A stretch of 64,000 bases of DNA from Paenibacillus sp. BIHB 4019 (GTDB lineage: Bacteria; Bacillota; Bacilli; Paenibacillales; Paenibacillaceae): positions 6,620,501 to 6,684,500 of the forward strand of contig NZ_CP016808.1 in the NCBI RefSeq assembly GCF_002741035.1, given 5' to 3'. The notes beneath the pieces were generated by a model. It saw only the letters and a program-made list of their open reading frames with translations, was not told where the DNA came from and ran no database searches. This document shows, in pieces, positions 36,084 to 45,400 of this stretch. Every line of letters starts with the position of its first letter. Position 1 is the stretch's first letter. The position numbers and the translations under genes were made by a program.

Positions 36084-36473
36084 ATGAAGGTACATCACAT
36101 AGGGTATGTCGTAGAGGATTTAGATAAAGCTTTACAGGAGTTTATCGCGCTTGGGTACGAGGCAGATGGCGAAAAATGCCATGACGATCAACGGAATATT
36201 TTAATTCAATTTATTAAAAATGGCAGCTATTTGGTAGAGCTGGTCTGTCCGCTGAATGACAATTCTCCGGTTAAAAATATTTTGAAAAAGGTTGGCAGCA
36301 CACCCTACCATTTCTGTTATGAAACGGCGAACCTCTTGGAGAAGACCGAGCAATTGAAGAAGCTGGGCTATCTAGTCATAGCCGAGGCTTTGGCAGCTCC
36401 GGCTATCGGCAATAAGAGAGTCGTATTCTTATTCAAAAATAATATGGGCATTATAGAATTGGTCGAGGAATAG
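36084..36473 (+). CDS. VOC-superfamily protein (glyoxalase / methylmalonyl-CoA epimerase-like), 129 aa
   Basis: Small metal-dependent-type fold of two beta-alpha-beta-beta-beta repeats. MKVHHIGYVVEDLDKALQEF at the start holds the first His; YLVELVCP and YHFCYE hold further possible ligands, and MGIIELVEE carries the last Glu. ATG 36084 is nine bases after AGGAG and is preferred to 36075. Family members include glyoxalase I, epimerases, and antibiotic-binding proteins. It is divergent from the FkbH/NRPS operon over a 290-base gap and could be a tailoring epimerase or a resistance/binding protein for its product, or unrelated. Confidence 0.8.
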   Translation: MKVHHIGYVVEDLDKALQEFIALGYEADGEKCHDDQRNILIQFIKNGSYLVELVCPLNDNSPVKNILKKVGSTPYHFCYETANLLEKTEQLKKLGYLVIAEALAAPAIGNKRVVFLFKNNMGIIELVEE

Positions 36474-36475
36474 AC

Positions 36476-38143
36476 TCAGATCGTTTCCTTGTACAGCTGA
36501 GGGGACTTCCACGATTTGACGGAGCCATCGCCAGCTTCCATATTGGCATGAAAAAAACCTTTACCGTCTATGAATGCTGGGACACCGTGCTGCTTTCCCT
36601 CAATAGCAGCCTGCAGCGCTAGAAGGGCGAGCGGTTCGGCTGTATCGAAATTCGCATACTTGCTGTTTCGGGCAGGGAGAAAATAGCCGAAATGAAATTT
36701 TTTCGCTATGATATTGTCTCCTATTTTTCTAGCCATCTCCAAGTATTTCGGATGTCCGAATGTTAAATATACATCAAGCATCGCATAAAGAGCTCTTGGA
36801 TCATCACATGGCGACCTGAAATCCATATCGGCGTCCACTCCAGGCTCACGGCCTATATCGCCAAGATTATTCCCTTTAGCCATGCTTCTTGCCGCTTCCC
36901 ACAGGCTTTCATCACCCGTATGTATAAATGTCCTTACATAGGCGAGTAAAAATTTGCTGGATGCAGGGAATGGGCATAGGACAGAGGATTTTTTCCCATA
37001 ATAACCGTCCCGTTTAAGCTCGTAGCCAGATAAATCCGTGCCATCCGTAAGCATCGGCCTAAAGCTGTTTGATTCGGAAACATAGCCGTATTTCAACAAA
37101 GCAGATAGACCTTGTCTTGACCATTGTGCAAGCTCCTTCACGACTTCCCCAAGCTCACTTGCAAGCTGAAGCTGCATAATGGGATTTTCATAATAGACGG
37201 TATTGGCCTGCTCCTCCAGCAGCATTTTCCCTTCCAGCGCCGCCTCGCCAAACTCGGGACCAAATTGCCGCTTCGCCCGATCCCCGAATCCGGAGAGCGT
37301 ATTGCTGTCATCCTCCGTATGCTGGACTTTCTTAGCCTGGTTGAACTGATAGGCGCCAAGTCCAGTGATTGGATTTCTCGCCTTGTTATACTGGCGTGCG
37401 AGCCTTTTCAGCCACAGCAGTGCGCCCTTCTCGCCAGCGAGCTTGTACAGCATGCCCGAAGCGTAGATCAGGTCATTGCCCGCATTCAGAAAGGATAGTC
37501 CCTTAACCTCTGAGAAAGGCTCGGCTTCTTGAAACGGACTTGCCCAAAGCCTGCTGCTCTTCAAGCCATAGCTGCCATGGCGGCTAATTTCTAAAGTATT
37601 CCAGTTGAATACATGCGCATTCCATAACGCTCTTATATATTTGACGGTTGCTGCAGGATTAACCTCATACATGAATTCATAATAGGGAAAATGGTTTTTC
37701 AGCTCATGCACCATTCCGCTTTTTTCTATTGCCCCGGAAATATTTAGCGTTTTTAAATCAATAAATCGGTGCCCTCCCCACTGCATGAGGCCGCACTCGC
37801 TTTGAAGATGGTCAAAATGGTACTGAATGGCTGCCTTGCCGGCCTGTTTATATTGCTCATCTCCTGTAAGAAACGTCAGGGCTGCAAAGGTGCGAAAAAG
37901 ATTTTGCTGGCTCGCAAGGTTGGATAACACCGCCTCAGAACCTCCGGGAAACCGCCATTTGATATGCTCCTTTGTCCTTACATTGATTCCGTCCGCAAAT
38001 AGAGGACTAGGCTCGGACCGATAGCAGTCCCGTCCCTCCTTAAGCACATTGTCTGCAAACGCTATGACCGCGTTCAATCTATGCTGATCTCTCGCACTAT
38101 CTTCCACCGATTCACACCATCCTCTTGGATTTTCGGTATTCAA
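36476..38143 (-). CDS. pectate lyase, PL2-like, 555 aa
   Basis: Probable cytoplasmic pectate (oligogalacturonate) lyase. The long helical-barrel sequence, the SPLFADGINV and GGHRFIDLKT stretches near the N-terminus, VHELKNHFPYYEFMYEVN, and SPCDDPRALYAMLDVY near the C-terminus match my memory of family PL2 (PelW-like) enzymes, and 555 aa is the usual length. No signal peptide, consistent with action on imported oligomers. Start is a TTG at 38143 with GGGG eight bases upstream. It lies between the VOC gene (convergent, two-base gap) and a relic zone. It could supply galacturonate for the GHMP kinase downstream. Family assignment is moderately sure. Confidence 0.65.
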   Translation of the reverse strand: MNTENPRGWCESVEDSARDQHRLNAVIAFADNVLKEGRDCYRSEPSPLFADGINVRTKEHIKWRFPGGSEAVLSNLASQQNLFRTFAALTFLTGDEQYKQAGKAAIQYHFDHLQSECGLMQWGGHRFIDLKTLNISGAIEKSGMVHELKNHFPYYEFMYEVNPAATVKYIRALWNAHVFNWNTLEISRHGSYGLKSSRLWASPFQEAEPFSEVKGLSFLNAGNDLIYASGMLYKLAGEKGALLWLKRLARQYNKARNPITGLGAYQFNQAKKVQHTEDDSNTLSGFGDRAKRQFGPEFGEAALEGKMLLEEQANTVYYENPIMQLQLASELGEVVKELAQWSRQGLSALLKYGYVSESNSFRPMLTDGTDLSGYELKRDGYYGKKSSVLCPFPASSKFLLAYVRTFIHTGDESLWEAARSMAKGNNLGDIGREPGVDADMDFRSPCDDPRALYAMLDVYLTFGHPKYLEMARKIGDNIIAKKFHFGYFLPARNSKYANFDTAEPLALLALQAAIEGKQHGVPAFIDGKGFFHANMEAGDGSVKSWKSPQLYKETI

Positions 38144-38309
38144 GCTTCGATCCCCACTATCCTTTTCTCTAGGGTCAAAACAGCTTTTTTAGCAGGTTCA
38201 TAGCTAATATACCATAAATTTACCAAATTTGTGATGGAGCAAGCTTCAACCCACACGTGTGACTACAGTGCTAATTTCATAGTATTGCAGGAGCTAAAGT
38301 GATATTTTG

Positions 38310-38478
38310 CCGATCCAAGCACTCTGACTATAAACACAATTGTCCGAATATTTCTTGGTTCACCATAAAAGATCATACCGAAAAATAGCTCCTCCCGATG
38401 CTCCTATTCCTGTCCATACGGCATAGGCTGTCCCCAATTGCAATCTTTTTTATCATATAAGCTACCACTATTTTTTTC
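38310..38478 (-). pseudogene. relic of a SugE/EmrE-type SMR transporter
   Basis: Minus strand reads VVAYMIKKIAIG, then after a frameshift LGTAYAVWTGIGASGGAIF, then after another shift MIFYGEPRNIRTIVFIVRVLG. These are the consecutive last helices of small multidrug-resistance transporters (consensus PLGTAYAVWTGIGA...FGEP). At least two frameshifts and no start. The 5' part abuts the end of the GH43 gene. Confidence 0.75.
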
Positions 38479-38479
38479 G

Positions 38480-39427
38480 TCATCCCCACTTAGCCAGGAT
38501 AGCATCGTACTCACTCTTAGTGACCGGCATCACCGTTCCGTGACGTTTCTTTAAACGACCAAAAGAATATTCATCTGCCGCCGGCTTACGCCAGCATTTT
38601 CCGGTTGTATCGCCGATATTCGTTGTGACGAGTGGCAAGTAGCCGCGATTCGTTCCATACTGATCAACCAGAAGCCCCCACTTCTCTTCGCCGTTAAACT
38701 TGAAAAACTCTGGACCTTCCACATCCTTTCCAGTTAACCCCAACCCTAATGACTCAAGTGTCGAAATAATTTTCCACTCCCCCATAAGGCGCTCGCTGGA
38801 TTCAATCGTGATTTGCCCATCGCCCGAAGCTCGATAATACATACCGCCTGCTTTCATAATCGTGGTGTCGATAATCGTACGATGTTCACCTCGAGTGATG
38901 TACAGCTCAGACGGTGTAAAGGTTCGAAAATCCCGTGTTTTGCTGGCGTAGATGTGCAAGCCCTTTTCCTTGCCGTTACTGGCCACTATGCTGGAAGCCC
39001 AGAAAACCAGGTAATCATCTTCCTCTTCATCATAGATCGCTTCCGGCGCCCAGGCACAGCCCGTTTCCTTTGGAGCGACCTCAACCATTCGAGGCTCAGA
39101 CCAATTTATCAGATCGGACGACTCCCAAATTATGAGGGAGTGGCTTCCAGTAACCGTTGCTTGAGACTCTTGCCAACCGCCGCGATGATAGATACTAAGA
39201 TCAGTAGCCATTAAATAGAATTTGTTGCCGTCGTTGCTACGAAGCAAATATGGATCTCGAACTCCCTTTTCGCCGATTGTTGAGCGCAAGACGGGTTGAT
39301 TTTGATGTAGATCCTGCCAATGAAGCCCATCTTGGCTCAAGGCGAAATAGATCTGCTCCCCGTCCTCTTGTTCACCGATAAAGTGTGCAAATAAATAGCC
39401 GTAAAATGGCTCTTTCGTATTTTCCAT
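38480..39427 (-). CDS. GH43-like glycosidase, 315 aa
   Basis: Five-bladed beta-propeller glycosidase without signal peptide. Likely catalytic residues: Asp of GVRDPYLL (~residue 58), the acidic residues around CAWAPEAIYDEE (~125-136), and the Glu of DVEGPEFFK (~235) as acid. Such enzymes remove arabinofuranose, xylose or galactose. ATG 39427 follows GGGGG by four bases. It sits alone in a zone of relics (SMR transporter downstream, sugar permease upstream), so it may be the surviving part of a lost uptake operon. Reading frame is intact end to end; length is normal for compact GH43 proteins. Confidence 0.75.
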   Translation of the reverse strand: MENTKEPFYGYLFAHFIGEQEDGEQIYFALSQDGLHWQDLHQNQPVLRSTIGEKGVRDPYLLRSNDGNKFYLMATDLSIYHRGGWQESQATVTGSHSLIIWESSDLINWSEPRMVEVAPKETGCAWAPEAIYDEEEDDYLVFWASSIVASNGKEKGLHIYASKTRDFRTFTPSELYITRGEHRTIIDTTIMKAGGMYYRASGDGQITIESSERLMGEWKIISTLESLGLGLTGKDVEGPEFFKFNGEEKWGLLVDQYGTNRGYLPLVTTNIGDTTGKCWRKPAADEYSFGRLKKRHGTVMPVTKSEYDAILAKWG

Positions 39428-39449
39428 GTGACCCCCATCTTGTTCTTGG

Positions 39450-39791
39450 CTCCCCTTGTCCTTGGACAGAACTCAGAATTACGCCTTTAATAAAAAATCT
39501 CTTTGCAAACGGATACATAAAAACCGTTGGAATCGATGCAATCACCAAAGAAGCCTATTCTGGCATCTTCATTGTAATCATACCTCTGTCTTGTGTCTGA
39601 GACAATCGTTCAGAAATTGCAGAGTTCGTTATTGCGACCATGCTAGATATCTGGTCTGCCGCGTAACTCGTCTGAAGTGGTTTTAGAAATATCTTCATCC
39701 ATGCGAAAAACAAGGGGGTACCTCCGCCAAGAAGGAGGGAAAACCTAGCATACGCATGTTTAATATCACCGTCCACTTCACTAGTCACCAT
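39450..39791 (-). pseudogene. relic of a LplC/YtcP-type sugar permease
   Basis: Minus strand frame from 39791 reads LKPLQTSYAADQ...TQDRGMITMKMPE, then TAG, then continues in the same frame as ASLVIASIPTVFMYPFAKRF and FIKGVILSSVQG. This is the C-terminal third of a CUT1 permease with one stop codon replacing a sense codon. Further decayed membrane-like sequence (GTVCLTLVPLLIMGIL) is readable up to ~39890. It ends at the GH43 start, so it was once the gene before GH43. Confidence 0.7.
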
Positions 39792-39891
39792 AAATAATCG
39801 GGTGAAGGATGCCCATGATTAGCAGAGGTACCAACGTTAAGCACACTGTGCCAATCCAGACACCCCCGTCAGGTACATGATCCCGTATCAC

Positions 39892-40239
39892 AGCTTGACC
39901 CCAAATTAAAAAGAATCATGGAAATATACGGCTTAAATGAAAACCGTATATAACCCGACTCTCTTTATTAATGTGATTTTTCATTTTAATTGAGAAAAAG
40001 CGCATTTTAGAAATATACAGAATTTATGCATAATATACACTTGTTAAAATTCAAAACGCATAATCGAAATTGGATTATGACCGACTGCACCGCCTACTGC
40101 CTGACTTGACGTGCTTTCTTTATTCGTATTAAAAGCAATTATCTTTGCTATATCACCATAAGTTATATATTCACCGTACTACGAGGTTACTCCCGTCACT
40201 CGCTATTGTAATTAAACCTATGGGCGACGCATATTGTGT
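39892..40239. other. gene-free AT-rich stretch
   Basis: No gene seen. It holds one inverted repeat, ATATACGG / CCGTATAT (39924-39951), with a 12-base loop and no T-run; function unknown. Confidence 0.5.
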
Positions 40240-40600
40240 TGAAAAGTATTATATAAATCCAATTCCAGAGTCGATTCCCGCACCTAGTCGATTCATAATA
40301 TTTTCTACACCAACGTTATCAAATCGCCCGCATACACTGTCGGCCTCCGTGCCGAGGTTGTGGATCAATATCATCTCATTGCCAACTTTGAATCATGCAA
40401 GGATATATCCTTGCAGGTCTTCTTTAAGGAACGCAAATGCATAAGAATTTCGTTTTCAATACAACGGGCTGCTAATGTCGTGAGCTTCGTCCCCTTACCA
40501 GTCTGGAAAATTTCAATCGCTTTAATAAGCCCCATTGATCAAGATCAGATCCTCCTTCTCCTTCCCTATATTGTCGAATTTTTTACATTGTGAGCACAAC
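40240..40600 (-). pseudogene. relic of a sigma-K (sigK-like) sporulation sigma factor
   Basis: Minus strand, with several frameshifts, reads [16 protein letters not shown], then [18 protein letters not shown] and [19 protein letters not shown], then KDISLHDS, then after a stop [16 protein letters not shown]. These are consecutive parts of region 2 and the following segment of sigma-K (consensus [38 protein letters not shown]). Regions 3-4 and the start are gone. It lies just downstream of the GH5 gene. Confidence 0.85.
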
Positions 40601-40666
40601 CCGATGTCATTTATTTATTCTTAGCGCTCTGATTAATCTTCAGAAATTCTAATAATGAGATTTATT

Positions 40667-42373
40667 TCAATTCACTCTTACAAACTTCCATTGCTGACTC
40701 GTATTCCCCAAGTATCCGTATTGTATGAGTTGTGCACTATCGTCAAGTGAACCAGCAAAGAGATCAATTGCTTTATTACTTTTTGTATTAATAATGCTCC
40801 AATATCCATTACCAAGTGTGTTAATTTTAAAGCGCTGGGCTGAGGTCCCATTGTCGGTCATTAGCTGTATTTTTTCCCAATCATAATTTGTGCTGTTACG
40901 GACCTCGATCACCTTATTTGTTGCTGAAGCACTTTTAATCATGTAATTTCCGCCGCCCATATTAGTTACGATCCACTGCTGAGCTTTACCGCCAAGATCG
41001 CTCCATTGCTGCAGTTGTACTCCATTAACATCTTGCCCCCAAGGAATGTCTATGACCTTTCCTGAACTTCTGGAAACAATCTTGTAAGTCTCTCCAGATA
41101 CTATGCCGTTTGATATTCCATTAATTGGGTATGACTGCGCACGCTCATAAAACCATTCAAAGATGAACCTCGACATTCCATCTCTTGCTGCATTTCCATC
41201 CCACTTTAATCCCCCAGTAGGATCACCATTCGAGCTTCTTGGACCAGGTTCGAACAAGTCACCACTAGTACCACCAACCATATTTACATTACCGGCGGCA
41301 GTGAAAATGGCTTTTGTATTTTTTCCAAATCCTTCAGAAGATCCATTAAACAACCCCCAGTACTCATCGTCCCCAGAGAGCTTCTTCCACCATGCTGTTT
41401 CCGAAATAAGGATGGGATACGCTGAAGCACTAACGGCTATGTTTTGATTCCATATAGCCTGCAGCTTAGCCCGATCATCAAACGCTCCTCCGTAAGCGGG
41501 GTACCAGTGAACCGCATACCCATAATTGTTAAGAGGATCCGTAATGGGATAATTGACGGTTTCATTATAAAACTCATCATAACCGAGACCAGCTGCCCAA
41601 ATGACGTTATCCGCACCTGTATTTCGAATGGTAGCAATGATTTCATTCTGGAAATCCTTTAAAACGTTCCAATGATCCACAAAGTCTGGATCTGATGTGT
41701 TATTGTAATCTCCTCCCCAATGTCCGTTTGCATACGATTGAATAGGCTCATTAATGAGTTCGAACATCACATTGTCTGCACTTTTAATACCGGTTTGGGA
41801 AGCAAGATAACCCCATATTTCTTTAAATTTTGCTAAGTTCTCACTTGTTGTACTATGTCCATTATCGAATGTTAGATTAAAATCGATTGCTACATATACT
41901 CCTTTTGTTCTCGCATAATTAATAAATGGGATTACGATGTCCTGTGTTGCTGCCTGTAAACCGGCAAAGTTATAGGTACCCGCTGCGACGTCACCTAAAT
42001 AGTCCGTGTCTATGCAAAGGCGAACAAAATTTGTATACCAACCATAACTGTTTCCATACTTGGGTGAGGTGTTCGTCAATGTGTCTGTCACGTCCTTAAG
42101 ATAAGCCAGCACAGAATAATGGACATTATTATCATTTAAATTTAAATAGTAATTACTGCTACCGTAAGTGAAATAACCTGCCGTTGGTTGAAACCATCCA
42201 CTTAAAATTACAGGTTCACCGTTACTATTAACCAATTTATTTCCGCTGACATGAAGCTTTGATATAGGAGGCATACCCTGCCACCCATAAGTAGGTGTAT
42301 TAGAAACAAAGACTTGAGCGAACAAAACTATCGAGAAAATTGAAAACATAAATCTTCTATAAGGCCTATTCAC
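40667..42373 (-). CDS. secreted GH5-like glycosidase with ricin-type (CBM13) domain, 568 aa
   Basis: Exported polysaccharide-cleaving enzyme. Residues 1-29 are a signal peptide; the barrel spans ~35-400 with acid/base Glu in FELINEP (~residue 215) and nucleophile Glu in ISETAWW (~335), the GH5/clan A pattern. Residues ~425-568 form a beta-trefoil lectin domain with repeated QQW motifs (LQQWSDLGGKAQQW, SQQWKF). Start is a GTG with AGGAGATGAG seven bases upstream. The gene follows the SLH glycosidase after ~94 bases that show no strong terminator. Substrate (mannan, xyloglucan or cellulose) cannot be read from sequence. Confidence 0.83.
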   Translation of the reverse strand: MNRPYRRFMFSIFSIVLFAQVFVSNTPTYGWQGMPPISKLHVSGNKLVNSNGEPVILSGWFQPTAGYFTYGSSNYYLNLNDNNVHYSVLAYLKDVTDTLTNTSPKYGNSYGWYTNFVRLCIDTDYLGDVAAGTYNFAGLQAATQDIVIPFINYARTKGVYVAIDFNLTFDNGHSTTSENLAKFKEIWGYLASQTGIKSADNVMFELINEPIQSYANGHWGGDYNNTSDPDFVDHWNVLKDFQNEIIATIRNTGADNVIWAAGLGYDEFYNETVNYPITDPLNNYGYAVHWYPAYGGAFDDRAKLQAIWNQNIAVSASAYPILISETAWWKKLSGDDEYWGLFNGSSEGFGKNTKAIFTAAGNVNMVGGTSGDLFEPGPRSSNGDPTGGLKWDGNAARDGMSRFIFEWFYERAQSYPINGISNGIVSGETYKIVSRSSGKVIDIPWGQDVNGVQLQQWSDLGGKAQQWIVTNMGGGNYMIKSASATNKVIEVRNSTNYDWEKIQLMTDNGTSAQRFKINTLGNGYWSIINTKSNKAIDLFAGSLDDSAQLIQYGYLGNTSQQWKFVRVN

Positions 42374-42466
42374 AATCTCATCTCCTTTTATGTTAATTAG
42401 TAAAAAACAAGAACTAAGGAGCCTCCATTAAAAACAGGTGACTCCTCTTCGTACTAAATTTTTCAG

Positions 42467-45400
42467 TTAGAGTCGATTAAACGTCGTTAAAACACGATAA
42501 AGAATAACTGCCGCTTCCGCTCTTGTTGTGCTGCCTTGCGGATTAATTTTCCCGCTTCCACTTCCCTTGACGATTCCCTCGCTTACCAATGCTGCTACTG
42601 CTTCTGCCGCATAGGATGCGATATTCCCCTTATCGGAGTATCCATTCAAATCAGACTCATTTCCATTTCTCGTCTCTATGCCTGCAATTTTTAAAGCACG
42701 CGAAACGAGTACCATCATATCTTGCCTGGAGATCTTGTGGTTTGGCTGGAACTCATTTGCCCCGGATCCAAGCGTCATCCCTAGTTGTTTGGCAATGCCC
42801 AAAGCCTCATAGTAATACGCATCTTTTGACACGTCATCAAAGTTGTCCGTTACGGTTGCCTTTAATTTTAAAGCGCGAACTATCAGTGTAACGAACTCAG
42901 CTCTCGTCACGCCTTGTCCTGGCTCAAACGTTGTCTCGGAGGTCCCCTTAATGATTCCGTGTTGTGCCAATGCTCGAATCGCTTCCTCTGCCCAAGCATA
43001 GCCGCTCAGATCGGTAAATACAGAGGAGCCCGGTTCGGTCCCATTGTTGTTTCCGCCATTATTATCAGTGCTATTCCCGTTGTTCCCATTGCCTGTACCT
43101 GTTCCACCATTGTTATTGCCATTACCGCTTCCACTATCGCTTGTCACGGTTACAGCGGCTTGTGCCGTTTTACCTCCAACTGCTGTTTTCACCGTTACGG
43201 TAGCTGTTCCCGGTGTAATGGCCGTTACTTTCCCGCTACTATCTACCGTTGCAACACTTGTATTGCTTGATATCCATGTTACTTGCTTGTTGGCAGCATT
43301 TGCTGGCAGCACGGTTGCGGTAAGATTTCCAACAGTCCCTACTGTCAGATTCATTGCGCTCTTATTCAATGTCACACCAGTTACTGCTTCTGCATTTGAG
43401 CTTGTTAACGTTACGCTTCGCTCATTCCAAATCGAGCTCTCGCCACTTGCGTTCTCTGCAACCACTGCAAAATAATAGGTTCCATTTGGCAATCCTGCTA
43501 CTTCGTATGGGCTTCCCGTTACGTTAGAGATGGTTCTGTCATATTGTCCTGATTTTGTTCCGTACTTAATCTTATATGAAGCAGCTCCAATAGAAGGTTG
43601 GAAACGAAGCTCTACTTTCCCTCTATTCTCCCTTTCCGCATACAATAGTGGGGAGCTTGGCACTGCTTCCGTTTTAAAGGAAATAACACCACTCGTTGCT
43701 TCTGAGGAGTACACTAGATCCTTTGTATACGCCGTTACTCTCCAATAATAAGCCATGTTTGGAAGCAACACATTCGGCTCCGTCGTATACCTGTTATAGA
43801 TCATCCGGTCTCTTACGATAACGGGATTAGACATATCCGCATTTGGCGATACTTCAAACTTATAGAAGAACGCATTTTTCGATGGCTGCCACGAGAATAC
43901 CGCGCGCGTGGACACGTCCTCCGCACCGTTTGCCGGCTCTGTCAAATTAAAGCTAGTTGGAGAGTTTCCAGGTGCTTTTGTTGTAAAGGTGTGAACAGGA
44001 CCGTTCATTGGACGCTCTCCGCTAGCATTGGCAGCAAAAACGGCCCAATAGTAGGTCGTATCGTAATCCAATCCCGTTTCAGGCTGATAGTAACCTTGTG
44101 AATTTGGACCGAACATCCCGGTGCCTCGCACATTCGTAATCCCCGATTGATTAATGACAGGATTGGATAAATTCTCATTCTTTGAAACAACCACCCGGTA
44201 AGATGTTGCATGGTACGCCGAGGACCAGGTGAATTCAGGTGTAATCGATTCATTTGGCGCGCCTACGGATGGCATATATGGACCAAACTGACCCGGTACA
44301 TCTGCATGTTCACCAACAATGAAGGCATACTTCGTGTCATAGGAGACAGCTGTACTTCCTTTCTCATTCTCGGCTGTAGCACTCCAGTAGTACTTTTGAC
44401 CAATGCTTAGAGGCGATTCCACCGTGTAACTTGTTCCCGTAATTCCAGATTGCTCAATAACCGGATTCGTCATATCTTGGTTTGCCGATACGGAGACCGT
44501 ATAGCTCTCTGCTCCCTGTGAAGTCGACCATGTCAGAGTAGGAAGGGTGATCGCCACTTCACCATCATCCGGTGTTATAGGGAAGAAGAAGCTTGGTGGA
44601 GCATCTAGTTTCTTAATTACAGCCATCCAGGACTCGTTTGCGGCAACATCATTGATTGTTATATACAAATCCTCTTTGGACTGGGGTGTAATGCTGTATT
44701 GATACTCTAAGCCGTTCGTTTCTGAGGAGGTAATTTTATATAAATCCACTTGGATAGGCTGACCGCTATACGGCTGGTTACTCATGTCTAGATTTACTGA
44801 ACCTGATGTATTGTTTTTAACGAAAATAACTTTTGATTCCTCTTTATCTTTGCTGGCAGCAGCCGTGAAATCTTCTGTATAGTCCGTGGAAACGCTTACG
44901 TATTTCCCCGACATTTGAGAGAACATATAGTAAACCCACCATATTTCTCTTCTTGCCGCAGGATTTTCCTCATTGACATTAGTCGTAAGCAAATCACTCA
45001 TCCCGTTGGCGTTGCCTGCTTCCATTGTGCCTTTAATATTTTGCGTAATTCCTGTGCGAATGACATTAGCCATACTTCTTGTCCAATCATCAGATGCCTT
45101 GGAACCTGCATTATTTTCTTCCCAAATAATATATTTGCCGTTCGCTTCAGGATATTGAGATTGGTACGCCGCCACTTTATCTTTCCAGTTCTGCATGACA
45201 CTAAGAGGGGCATATGTGTCACTTGTCCAGTAAGCATGCCAGGAAGGCCCTTCTAAACTCAGATTATTATCGCTCACGTAAGGAATATAGAAATCAGGAA
45301 TGCCATCAAAACCTACCGCTCCTGGACCAACAATAGGAATATACTCTGAAAATACCTCTCTGACGGCTTCCCAATTTCCTTTGAATGTTTCTTCCGTTCC

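Noticed and set aside
39555..39791. Apparent 78-residue gene
   Set aside because: It is part of a decayed permease; the homologous sequence continues beyond the TAG stop.
39924..39951. Inverted repeat ATATACGG / CCGTATAT as terminator
   Set aside because: No T-run and no gene ends nearby.
40145..40593. Plus-strand frames in the sigK relic
   Set aside because: Antisense of the sigma-K-like fragment, no start signals.
42400..42462. Terminator between the SLH glycosidase and GH5 genes
   Set aside because: AGGAG...CTCCT arms pair only in part and no T-run follows directly, so I did not call it.
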